Origin: Candidatus Aegiribacteria sp.
GTDB lineage: Bacteria; Fermentibacterota; Fermentibacteria; Fermentibacterales; Fermentibacteraceae
DNA: 7,448 nucleotides
Reading direction: 5' to 3'
Assembly (NCBI GenBank): GCA_030634715.1
Contig: DAOWAG010000053.1
Span: forward strand, 1 to 7,448
The notes under the pieces were generated by a model. That model had not been told where the DNA came from. It saw only the letters and a program-made list of their open reading frames with translations, and ran no database searches. The translations under genes and the position numbers were made by a program. Numbering within the stretch: the first letter of the stretch is position 1; each line of letters begins with the position of its first letter. Below are positions 1 through 6,494 of this stretch, piece after piece.

Positions 1-579
1 AAACCTGAGAGTTCCGTTGAAGTGGAGGCCGGCGTTTCACTTCTGGGTCTGGATTTCCTGAGGCTTTCAGCCACAGGTTTCTCAGCACATACAGAGGATA
101 TGATACGGTGGGCACCGGGTGAGGGTGGCAAATGGTCTCCGGTCAACATTGCGATTGTATCAAGAAGGGGTATCGAGACCGAAGCATGGTTCTCGAAGGG
201 ATCCCTGGAGCTTACAGGCGGTCTTATGCTGCTGCGTGTAACGGACGACTGCCCTGAATCTTCCGGATACGGTAAAGTGCTCCCTTACACTCCCGATTAC
301 ACCTGGGGCATCAGGTCTGATCTAGTGTACCCGTCCGGTTATAGATGGTGGGTTCAGTGCAGCGGTATGGGAATCAGGTTCAAGAATTACAGTGAAACCT
401 CATGGATGCCGGCATATACAACAGTTTCTGCAGGAGTGACCCTTCCCGTTCCCTTTACTGATTCATTCTCATTCGGTCTTACTGTTGAGAATGTCCTTGA
501 TGAGGAATATGAGGAGACGAACGGCTACACAGGAAAGCCCAGGACCATAAGCCTCCAGGTCAGATGGAACAGTTACTAA
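1..579 (+). CDS. TonB-dependent outer-membrane receptor, C-terminal part (5' end outside window)
   Basis: This is the end of a TonB-dependent receptor, a 22-strand outer-membrane barrel that imports a ligand such as a metal chelate, cobalamin or glycan using TonB energy. The frame is open from base 1 (192 residues visible), so the GTG at 22 is internal and not a start. The first residues, KPESSVEVEAG, match the family's 'LKPE...E.G' strand motif. The rest alternates aromatic and polar residues as barrel strands do. Near the end are ENVLDEEYEE and a GKPRT segment, the usual 'N-L-x-D-x-x-Y...G-x-P-R' signature before the last strand. The protein finishes on an aromatic residue (WNSY), as expected for recognition by the BAM complex. 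The plug domain and TonB box are not in the window, so the ligand cannot be predicted. It converges on the minus-strand operon and is probably unrelated to it. Family assignment is firm; substrate is unknown. Confidence 0.88.
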   Translation, partial: KPESSVEVEAGVSLLGLDFLRLSATGFSAHTEDMIRWAPGEGGKWSPVNIAIVSRRGIETEAWFSKGSLELTGGLMLLRVTDDCPESSGYGKVLPYTPDYTWGIRSDLVYPSGYRWWVQCSGMGIRFKNYSETSWMPAYTTVSAGVTLPVPFTDSFSFGLTVENVLDEEYEETNGYTGKPRTISLQVRWNSY

Positions 580-607
580 CGTAAACAGTAGAAATCGATA
601 GGTGACA

Positions 608-1792
608 TTAGAAGAAGTAAGCTGCGTAGGTGAAGTACTTGCCTGGCCAGGAGCCTAACTCAGAGCTGAGTTCTCCTGCTCCTCTGCTGATTCCAGCGTT
701 CAGTGTGATGTCCTCAGTGATGCTGTACTCCCCCATCAGGGTCATATAGGCAGATGGGTCAGTCAGGTTGATAAGTGCCTGCCAGCTGATGTTCAGAAGC
801 GGCGTAGGCGTCCAGGTCATGCCGGGGGACAGGGAATGTCTGCCCAGAAGATAGATGCTGCCTGAAGTGTAAGCGGGTGATACTATTGTAATATCGAAGT
901 CTTCAGGATCGATCGCTCCCGGAGAGTTGAAATGGTATTCAAGGTAGCCGTACAACGAGGCGTTGAACCAGCTTCTGTCCATTCCCGCTGAAGCGCTCCA
1001 GAAAGTCTCTTTGTCATAGTCAGGAGGGTTCTCAGCAAAAACTGCTGTCGAAACAACCGCTAACTCAAGCCATCCTGTAGCTCCACCGATTGCTCTGTTC
1101 AGGCTTCCCCCCAGCATCAGATTCTCTCTGAAACAGGCCGCGAGAAGAACAGCATCGGTCTGGAGCATATAGAAACGTCCTCTGAGCCAGCCTCCGCTTC
1201 TATTGAAGTGCGCATCCTTCCCGAATACCCAGCCGGCATCAAGTTCTGACATCATGCCGATGGGGAAGGTAGACCTTATCGCGTCCACACCAACCCGGTA
1301 TTCCGTATCGATGGTCCCGTACTGGAATGGTGCGATGAAATCTGTAGGACTGATGGACTTAGACACTCCCCAGTAGATAGCCTGTCGACCCAGCGTGAGA
1401 TTGGAAAAGGGGAGCCTCAGGCAAACACTGAGCCTGTCCAGGTTCTGCAGGAGGCTGAAAGATTCAGTTCCATTCCATTCGGAGGGGAGGATACGCTCAT
1501 CCAGGTCGCTGATGCGGAAAGGAGAAATGCCTCCTGATGAGCCTTCGAAAGCCGGATCGCCTGCAGTCGGACAGATCATGTATGCAAGATCCAGCTTGAC
1601 GCTTCCCAGACCTTGTGACAGCATCAATCTCAGAGGAGCCTGAGACAGGAAGCGCAGGGAGGAATCCGCTAACGGTACATCGATAAGATCAATTCCTGGT
1701 TTCAGTGAACCGGAGATATTGTGAGCCTGAACCTGTCTTGATAGAGGCAGGAGGAGCAGCAGCAGTAGAATTCCAGATGCGAAGGATCTCAC
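608..1792 (-). CDS. Predicted outer-membrane beta-barrel protein, last gene of the Lol-like operon
   Basis: A 394-residue exported protein of a family I cannot name with certainty. A basic start, a run of leucines at residues 9-17 and a VQA/H junction near residue 23 form a classical Sec signal peptide. The mature part is rich in short amphipathic stretches with aromatic residues and ends YAAYFF, so a terminal phenylalanine as in outer-membrane barrels. Residues 134-142 (LGRQAIYWG) followed by SPTDF (148-152) and DTEYRVGVDAIR (162-173) resemble a pattern I associate with porin-like barrels of the alginate-export/DUF1302 type; this is recollection, not a search result. The start is GTG, overlapping the TGA of the ATPase gene by four bases (GTGA), with AGAGGA six bases upstream (1799-1804). 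This coupling ties it to the ABC transporter, and it could be that system's outer-membrane partner. It contains three cysteines (74, 124, 220), unusual in a barrel. Confidence 0.75.
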   Translation of the reverse strand: MRSFASGILLLLLLLPLSRQVQAHNISGSLKPGIDLIDVPLADSSLRFLSQAPLRLMLSQGLGSVKLDLAYMICPTAGDPAFEGSSGGISPFRISDLDERILPSEWNGTESFSLLQNLDRLSVCLRLPFSNLTLGRQAIYWGVSKSISPTDFIAPFQYGTIDTEYRVGVDAIRSTFPIGMMSELDAGWVFGKDAHFNRSGGWLRGRFYMLQTDAVLLAACFRENLMLGGSLNRAIGGATGWLELAVVSTAVFAENPPDYDKETFWSASAGMDRSWFNASLYGYLEYHFNSPGAIDPEDFDITIVSPAYTSGSIYLLGRHSLSPGMTWTPTPLLNISWQALINLTDPSAYMTLMGEYSITEDITLNAGISRGAGELSSELGSWPGKYFTYAAYFF

Positions 1793-2505
1793 TCGTATTC
1801 CTCTGGAGGGTTATTTCCGTCCAGTTTTCCGTCGGTGAGAACAACCAGCTTTCTAGCTCTCTTCATTACTATCTCGTCGTGGGTTGAGAAGAGGAAAGTC
1901 ATACCGGTGTCCTCATTCAGCTGGCGCATCATGTCCAGCAGCGCTCCGCTTGTTTTTGAATCCAGATTTGCGGTTGGTTCATCGGCTATAACAAGAGAAG
2001 GTTTCGAGACCATTGCCCGTGCCACAGCCACTCTCTGCTGCTGACCTCCGGAGAGCCTTGAGGGAAGTCTGTGAGCATAGTCTTCGAGGTCGACTTTTTC
2101 GAGAATATTCATAACCCTGCTGTGCCGTTCCTCCTTCGCTACTCCCTGAAGCAGCATGATGTACTCGACATTCTCCTCGACAGTCAGCACAGGGAACAGG
2201 TTATAGGCCTGAAAAACGAACCCGATGTGATCCCTTCTGAAATCGGAGAGTTCGTTACCGCTCATTTTCGATAGCAGTTTTCCCGAGAGCCATACTTCTC
2301 CCTCTGTGGGAGTATCGAGACCGGTTATCACGTTGAGGAAAGTTGTCTTGCCTGAACCGCTTGGTCCTATAATCGCGGTGAACTCTCCTTTCATAAGCGT
2401 GTAGTCAATTCCACGTACCGCGTGAACAGGCACTCCTGAATCATCGTATGTTTTAATGACTCCCCTTGCCTCGATTACTTTTTCATTATGCAGGTTATTA
2501 ATCAT
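1789..2505 (-). CDS. ABC transporter ATP-binding protein, LolD/MacB-type
   Basis: A 238-residue ATPase that should drive the two FtsX-type permeases encoded upstream. All nucleotide-binding motifs are intact: Walker A GPSGSGKTT (47-55), Q-loop glutamine 99 in FQAYNLFP, signature LSGGQ (151-155), Walker B LVIAD with catalytic E176, D-loop around NLDS (180-183) and switch histidine H209 in STHD. The FQAYNLFPVLTVEENV segment and the overall length are typical of the LolD/MacB/FtsE group, which powers mechanotransmission or lipoprotein release instead of ordinary solute transport. There is no membrane segment, so it acts on the cytoplasmic face. It starts with ATG 15 bases after the preceding permease stop; GGAG lies four bases before the start (2510-2513) and an AGGA lies further up. 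Family level is certain. Calling it LolD itself would be too strong, because the neighbours suggest a specialised system and not the housekeeping one. Confidence 0.95.
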   Translation of the reverse strand: MINNLHNEKVIEARGVIKTYDDSGVPVHAVRGIDYTLMKGEFTAIIGPSGSGKTTFLNVITGLDTPTEGEVWLSGKLLSKMSGNELSDFRRDHIGFVFQAYNLFPVLTVEENVEYIMLLQGVAKEERHSRVMNILEKVDLEDYAHRLPSRLSGGQQQRVAVARAMVSKPSLVIADEPTANLDSKTSGALLDMMRQLNEDTGMTFLFSTHDEIVMKRARKLVVLTDGKLDGNNPPEEYE

Positions 2506-2520
2506 TTTTCTCCATGTCCT

Positions 2521-3744
2521 TTACAGGCTCTTTCTCTTCGCTTCGGCAGCATTCAGTCTTGCTGCATGTATACCGGGATAGACTCCAGCGGCAGTTGTCA
2601 GAAGAAGCGTGAAGAATGGGTATATCCAGATGCCGCTCCATTTCAGTGCCGGATGGATTGCGCTGTCGAAGATTACGCCGGAAACTTCAATATTGCCGAA
2701 ATCGATACCGGTTTTCGATGTTATCCAGATGATAACCAGTCCCATGATGGAGCCAAGAATCATGCTGATCACAGCAAGCCAGAATGCTTCCAGGATAACC
2801 ATGACGCTGATGATACCCGGTCTTGTACCGACCGCCTTCATCACGCCGAACTCATACATCCTTTCGTAGACTGACATGAATAGGGAGTTCACAATTCCGA
2901 AAACTACAAGGCCGAACAGGATTATTGCTGTTATCAAAATGCTCATTTTTGTCATATTGAGCATTGCCTTTACCTGTGTGGCCAGCGTTGCCCAGCCCTG
3001 AGCCTTGTTCCCGCAGATAGAGAACCTGCTCCAGAAAGGCAGTGATTCATCCATTCCCATCTCTGAATCCGGAAGACGTATCGCGATCTCATGGAATCTG
3101 CCCTCGAGACCAAGCATACTTTCCGCTGTATTGATATCGATGAAAGCGGTGTATCTGTCGAGGTCATCACTTCCGAAATGGCAAATTCCCGTAACGAAAA
3201 ACAGATTACTGGATAACCCGCTGTCCGCTTCTGCAGCTGTGATAACGATCAGGTCTCCAAGACCGACGTCCAGATCCTCAGCGAGCTTATATCCTATTAC
3301 CAGATCAGTGCTGTCCCCGCTGAAATAACAACCGGAATCTACGGCAGTCTCCAGCATCGAGACTGTTGGTTCGGTCACAGGATCGATACCTATCATGGTG
3401 ACCGGTTTCAACTCTATTGTGGATTGGAGAGATGCAGGGGAGATTATCCGTAGTGTGAAGGCATCTACTATCGAATCCGCTCTCAGCATTTGTGTGATTG
3501 AATCGGGTTCATTGATGGTCAGAGTTATTCTTCCGGTTTCTCTGAAACCGTCTCTGTGGATCTGCGCATCGCCCATCCAAGCGTTCGTGGTTTGATCTAT
3601 CATATGGTCGGTCATGCCGACCATCAGGGCATCAGTAAACATCAGAGCTGCAAGCCCGAGACCGACGGCCAGACCAGTAATTATCGTTCTTCTTCTGTTC
3701 TTCCAGACACTACGCCATGCGAATCTTATCAGTCGATCAAACAT
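2521..3744 (-). CDS. ABC transporter permease, FtsX/LolC/E-type (second permease)
   Basis: A 407-residue inner-membrane permease with the four-helix LolC/E/MacB topology. A basic N-terminus (FAWRSVWKNRRRT) leads into helix 1 at about 20-42. A large periplasmic domain follows (about 43-265), then three helices at about 268-292, 312-342 and 370-390, with the FtsX-type region covering these. The cytoplasmic coupling segment after helix 2 reads EFGVMKAVGTRPG (298-310), a hallmark of the family. The same motif and the following LEA...LGSI pattern occur in the preceding permease, so the two are paralogues likely to form a heterodimer served by the adjacent ATPase. The ATG lies four bases after the upstream TAG. 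The nearest good Shine-Dalgarno (GAGGA, 3757-3761) is about twelve bases away, so translation probably depends on coupling. MacB_PCD-like periplasmic domains bind carriers or partners; here the LolA-like protein is the obvious candidate, by inference. Confidence 0.9.
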   Translation of the reverse strand: MFDRLIRFAWRSVWKNRRRTIITGLAVGLGLAALMFTDALMVGMTDHMIDQTTNAWMGDAQIHRDGFRETGRITLTINEPDSITQMLRADSIVDAFTLRIISPASLQSTIELKPVTMIGIDPVTEPTVSMLETAVDSGCYFSGDSTDLVIGYKLAEDLDVGLGDLIVITAAEADSGLSSNLFFVTGICHFGSDDLDRYTAFIDINTAESMLGLEGRFHEIAIRLPDSEMGMDESLPFWSRFSICGNKAQGWATLATQVKAMLNMTKMSILITAIILFGLVVFGIVNSLFMSVYERMYEFGVMKAVGTRPGIISVMVILEAFWLAVISMILGSIMGLVIIWITSKTGIDFGNIEVSGVIFDSAIHPALKWSGIWIYPFFTLLLTTAAGVYPGIHAARLNAAEAKRKSL

Positions 3745-3748
3745 GCTA

Positions 3749-5011
3749 CTACACCGTCCTCAAGGCTTTTGCGGGTTTTGTATGAGCTGCCTTCAGAGCG
3801 GGGATCCAGCTTACAACAGTAGCTGTCAGCATCACGCAGATGGCTGGTATCCAGTAGCAGTCAGGTGAGATCGACGCAATCATCTCGCGGAAGACAGTAC
3901 CCCCATAATCAAGGGGCGGGTCAAGTACAATTCCATGCTTTGAGAGGAAAAGCAGACCGGCTGTACTGATAATGCTTCCGAGCAGGATGCTGACGAAGCC
4001 CATTATGTTCGCTTCAAGAACGATCATCCGGACAATGAAACCCGGTCTGGTCCCCATTGCTTTCATCACTCCGAATTCCCGTCTTCGTTCAAGAACCATC
4101 ATAAGCACTGTATTCAGAACTCCCATGGCTGCGACGAGTACGATAATGAAGATCATTACCTGCAGACTTGATTCGTCAGCTTTCATTCCGTTGTAGAACT
4201 CCAACGCGAATGCCTTCCAGGAACTCGTCTCCAGATTTCTGCCGCTTAGCCTTCCGGATATTGTTGCGGTGAGGTTATCAACCTCATCTAGATTTCGCGA
4301 TAGGACAGCAATCTCGTGTGCTTCACCCTCCAGGGCGAACAATTCTTGCGAATCTCGCAGTGTGATGTAGCTGGTTCTCCTGTCGATCTGCGTATTTCCC
4401 GTACTGACTATTCCGATTACGACGTATCTCTTGTCAGCAGTTGCTCCGTTGGCCGCCTGTGAAAGAAGTATCAGTGAATCACCAACAGATGCATCCAGCG
4501 TTATCGCAAGCTCCTTACCCAGAAGTATCTGACCTGAAGAGGAGAGTGATGTGTCAGCATCTGATGCAGTGAGCATTACACCTTCAATAACCTGGTTGGA
4601 GAATCCGGTCGCTTCCTGCTCCTTTGCCGGGTCTATACCAATTACGGATGCTGCGGCTGAGCTGGAGAAGATGTTGCTCGTATGCCCTGCTGGTTTGGTT
4701 GCGAGAAGAGCTCCTGTATAAATCCTCGGTGCCCATGTACGAACGTCAGGGATCGAATCAAGGATTGAACCAACCTGCTCGAAGTTATCGATAGTCTTGT
4801 ATATGGATGGATCTGCAAGATACCCTTCGTGGTGAACCTGTATCTGTCCGGTTCTGTTGTTGGTGAAAAAGAATATGATGCTGTCGTACGAACCATTCAT
4901 CCATCCTATCGAAAGGGAGGAAAGTACGAATCCACCTGTCATGGTCAGCAGTGTGAGTACCGTTCTTCTTTTCTGACGGAAGATGTTTCTCCATGCTAGC
5001 TTTGGAAGCAT
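3749..5011 (-). CDS. ABC transporter permease, FtsX/LolC/E-type (first permease)
   Basis: An inner-membrane permease of about 420 residues, the first of two paralogues. From the chosen start it begins MLPKLAWRNIFRQKRRT, the standard opening of LolC/E-like permeases. Helix 1 follows (about residues 17-37), then a periplasmic domain of some 245 residues containing IGIDPAKE and VVIGIVSTGNTQIDRR, both typical of the group. Three C-terminal helices lie at about 284-307, 327-355 and 386-406. The family motif EFGVMKAMGTRPG follows helix 2. I prefer the ATG at 5011: it sits one base after the TAA of the LolA-like gene, has GGTGG upstream and gives the usual N-terminal length. An in-frame GTG at 5026 would add five residues and overlap the upstream gene by 14 bases, without an evident Shine-Dalgarno. 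With the neighbouring permease and ATPase it should form a LolCDE-like complex. Family is firm; the transported molecule is unknown. Confidence 0.9.
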   Translation of the reverse strand: MLPKLAWRNIFRQKRRTVLTLLTMTGGFVLSSLSIGWMNGSYDSIIFFFTNNRTGQIQVHHEGYLADPSIYKTIDNFEQVGSILDSIPDVRTWAPRIYTGALLATKPAGHTSNIFSSSAAASVIGIDPAKEQEATGFSNQVIEGVMLTASDADTSLSSSGQILLGKELAITLDASVGDSLILLSQAANGATADKRYVVIGIVSTGNTQIDRRTSYITLRDSQELFALEGEAHEIAVLSRNLDEVDNLTATISGRLSGRNLETSSWKAFALEFYNGMKADESSLQVMIFIIVLVAAMGVLNTVLMMVLERRREFGVMKAMGTRPGFIVRMIVLEANIMGFVSILLGSIISTAGLLFLSKHGIVLDPPLDYGGTVFREMIASISPDCYWIPAICVMLTATVVSWIPALKAAHTKPAKALRTV

Positions 5012-5012
5012 T

Positions 5013-5783
5013 TTATTGATTTCCACCGGATTGAAGATTGCTCAGTGAGAAGATATCGGAATCGATTCCCCGATTGAATTCCGCGTGCGACCAAGTGATG
5101 GTCGTACTCTGTCCCTCCTTGTTAGTGGGAATTACTTCCATTGTCGCCGGGATAGTTCTGCCTCCCATATCCTGGATGTCGGAGAATGTCACGCTCTTTA
5201 TCTCATTCCCGTGCTGATCGTAGTAGTGCTCCCAGAGCGGGATATTGTCGTCAGCTCGAACAGCGCAGATTATGCTTGACCACACTACCGCTGTAGAAGG
5301 CTTCGGAACCAGCCTGATGTAGAGAACCCCGTCTTCCGGTGTTCCCGTAAGAGCTGTGTCATCAGTGTATTCAAAGGTATAGTCATTCGCGTATGTGATC
5401 TCTTTCACAATATCGTTGTTGGTGATGTCGGAACCCATCCAGGAGCCTGTCATCATGGACGGCGGTACCCGCACGGTACTGTTCGTGTTGGGAAGGTAAT
5501 TCCACATCTCAGTTCCAATACGAAGAGTAGCCATCCCGGATTCGCGTGGCGGGGAAAGTATTCTGATGAAGGTCTTGTCGGATCCCTCAGACCAGGCCTT
5601 CATGGTGAGAGTTCTTTCCCAATGAGGGGTAACTATGTGCATGGACATCTCAGTATAGCTGTCATCACTCCTGTAGAGCTGGTCCAATGCTGTAATGACA
5701 TCATCAATATCAGGCTGGCACCACGCAACTGCGCTCGAAAGGAACATTGCGAGTAATGTTGTGAGAACCAAACCGTGTTTCAT
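5013..5783 (-). CDS. LolA-like outer-membrane lipoprotein-sorting protein (periplasmic)
   Basis: A 256-residue exported protein of the LolA-like group often annotated 'outer membrane lipoprotein-sorting protein' (I recall this as PF17131). Classical LolA carries lipoproteins across the periplasm; this branch is related in fold but its cargo is generally undefined. Residues 1-20 form a signal peptide (KHGLVLTTLLAMFLSSAVA). Cys22 follows, but Trp at -1 breaks the lipobox, so cleavage by signal peptidase I after AVA is more likely than lipidation. Diagnostic stretches are KTFIRILSPPRESGMATLRI (70-89), MWNYLPN (93-99), VPPSMM then SWMGSD (106-119) and, near the end, DIFSLSNL (243-250). Length fits the family. 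The ATG directly abuts the TetR stop (TAGATG), with GGAAGG six bases upstream (5790-5795), so translation is probably efficient and coupled. Its position just before the permease pair suggests it receives or delivers cargo for that transporter. Confidence 0.88.
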   Translation of the reverse strand: MKHGLVLTTLLAMFLSSAVAWCQPDIDDVITALDQLYRSDDSYTEMSMHIVTPHWERTLTMKAWSEGSDKTFIRILSPPRESGMATLRIGTEMWNYLPNTNSTVRVPPSMMTGSWMGSDITNNDIVKEITYANDYTFEYTDDTALTGTPEDGVLYIRLVPKPSTAVVWSSIICAVRADDNIPLWEHYYDQHGNEIKSVTFSDIQDMGGRTIPATMEVIPTNKEGQSTTITWSHAEFNRGIDSDIFSLSNLQSGGNQ

Positions 5784-6392
5784 CTACTTCCTTCCTTCCG
5801 GCAGCAGGCCTCTGCAGAATGTATGGAGCATCTTCTTCAGAGACTCCCGTGTCTGGTCTATCGTTCTGTCCTCATCAGCGGCGAACCACAACACAGTCAT
5901 GGTCACTATCCCATAGATGGCTAAGCTAGCATGCTGTATATCCGTATCTTCCCTGAGCTTTCCATTCACCCATAGATAATCGAGCCTTGCTGCCAGATCA
6001 TCGATGAACGCGAGGTCCTGTTTCATAAGCCCGGCAGTCAGATTCTTCTCGTTGTATGCCGCACCAATCAGCTCTCTCATGAGGTTCTTAGGGTAACGGG
6101 TAAGATTCAGAACGAATCGGTCGATTAAGGTGAGAATTGTATCTTCCACGGTCCCGGTTCCACCGTTCACCGGTATTGAATCGGTTACAGTAGTTGTGTC
6201 CAACTCTGTGAGTCCAAGGACAATTGCGTTCTTGGAGTCGAAGTAGTTGTAAACCGTTCCGACAGCTACTTCAGCCGTTGAAGCGATGTCCTCGATAGTC
6301 GTGTTTCCGAAACCATTTCTGAAAAACAGCTTCCTTGCTGCATCGAGAATGGCGGTTCTTGTTCTTTCCTTTTTCAGTTCTCTTAATTTCAT
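5784..6392 (-). CDS. TetR/AcrR-family transcriptional regulator
   Basis: A 202-residue TetR-type repressor, first gene of the operon. The N-terminal DNA-binding domain is clear: RTAILDAARKLFFRNGF (helix 1), then TIEDIASTAEVAVGTVYNYF (32-51) as the helix-turn-helix, followed by DSKNAIV. The remaining 140 residues or so are helical and variable, as usual for the ligand-binding and dimerisation domain, so the inducer cannot be read from sequence. The frame is open upstream to 6671, but the real start is the ATG at 6390-6392. It has GGAAGG six bases upstream (6399-6404), and the promoter and palindrome lie just beyond it; a longer protein would start inside or upstream of those. An in-frame ATG further up falls within the palindrome and is rejected. 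The operator overlapping its own promoter implies negative autoregulation of the whole operon, relieved by an unknown ligand. Confidence 0.93.
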   Translation of the reverse strand: MKLRELKKERTRTAILDAARKLFFRNGFGNTTIEDIASTAEVAVGTVYNYFDSKNAIVLGLTELDTTTVTDSIPVNGGTGTVEDTILTLIDRFVLNLTRYPKNLMRELIGAAYNEKNLTAGLMKQDLAFIDDLAARLDYLWVNGKLREDTDIQHASLAIYGIVTMTVLWFAADEDRTIDQTRESLKKMLHTFCRGLLPEGRK

Positions 6393-6398
6393 TGAATG

Positions 6399-6404
6399 CC
6401 TTCC
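6399..6404 (-). promoter_or_regulatory. Ribosome binding site of the TetR gene
   Basis: GGAAGG on the minus strand, six bases before the ATG at 6392. It decides the start codon, because it is the only good Shine-Dalgarno downstream of the predicted transcription start. The same GGAAGG at the same spacing precedes the LolA-like gene. Confidence 0.75.
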
Positions 6405-6408
6405 AAAC

Positions 6409-6439
6409 ATGAATGTATTCATAATTATAATACATTCAT
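6409..6439. promoter_or_regulatory. Palindromic operator, probable TetR-family binding site
   Basis: A perfect 11-base inverted repeat: ATGAATGTATT at 6409-6419 and its exact reverse complement AATACATTCAT at 6429-6439, separated by nine bases of A/T-rich spacer. The repeat covers the -10 box and the predicted start site (near 6417) of the minus-strand operon promoter. A bound dimer, or pair of dimers, would block RNA polymerase. TetR-family repressors commonly bind such palindromes next to their own gene. Assignment to this particular TetR is inference from position, but the arrangement is textbook. In an RNA hairpin the arms would form an A/U-rich stem with no U-run, so a terminator is unlikely. 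Confidence 0.82.
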
Positions 6440-6451
6440 ATTGTATGTCAA
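6424..6451 (-). promoter_or_regulatory. Consensus sigma70-type promoter of the TetR/Lol-like operon
   Basis: Reading the minus strand, TTGACA (6446-6451) and TATAAT (6424-6429) both match the housekeeping consensus exactly, with a 16-base spacer. The predicted start site is about 6417, giving a leader of some 25 bases that contains the GGAAGG ribosome site. So strong an unregulated promoter would be unusual for an export operon; the overlapping palindrome indicates it is normally repressed. No other promoter is evident inside the operon. Confidence 0.8.
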
Positions 6452-6488
6452 GATTGTGCCATCCAGACCGGGAGTTGGTAAAAGCGAT

Positions 6489-6494
6489 TATATT
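6489..6494 (+). promoter_or_regulatory. Possible -10 box for the divergent MATE gene
   Basis: TATATT matches five of six bases of the -10 consensus and lies about 50 bases before the MATE start codon. I find no -35 hexamer at 15-18 bases upstream and no extended -10 TG, so this would be a weak or activator-dependent promoter at best. Nothing better is visible on the plus strand of the intergenic region. Confidence 0.25.

Noticed and set aside
22..24. GTG at 22 as the start of a 185-residue protein.
   Set aside because: The frame is open to base 1 and the preceding residues match the conserved TonB-receptor strand motif, so the gene is truncated by the window edge.
580..607. Intrinsic terminator between the convergent TonB receptor and barrel genes.
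   Set aside because: The 28 bases contain no inverted repeat long enough for a stem and no T-run on either strand. Termination here must be Rho-dependent, lie inside a gene, or be undetectable by eye.
657..672. Short palindrome AACTCAG-AG-CTGAGTT near the 3' end of the barrel gene.
   Set aside because: It lies within conserved-looking coding sequence, has only a two-base loop and no T-run. Repeated Ser/Glu/Leu codons (ELSSELG) explain it.
2488..2874. A 128-codon plus-strand open frame opposite the second permease, and similar plus-strand frames across 1395-4196.
   Set aside because: They are antisense to genes with complete family motifs, have shadow-like composition and lack ribosome sites or recognisable domains.
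5013..5783. Lipoprotein signal at Cys22 of the LolA-like protein.
   Set aside because: The residue before the cysteine is tryptophan and the -3 position is not a lipobox leucine, so signal peptidase II processing is unlikely.
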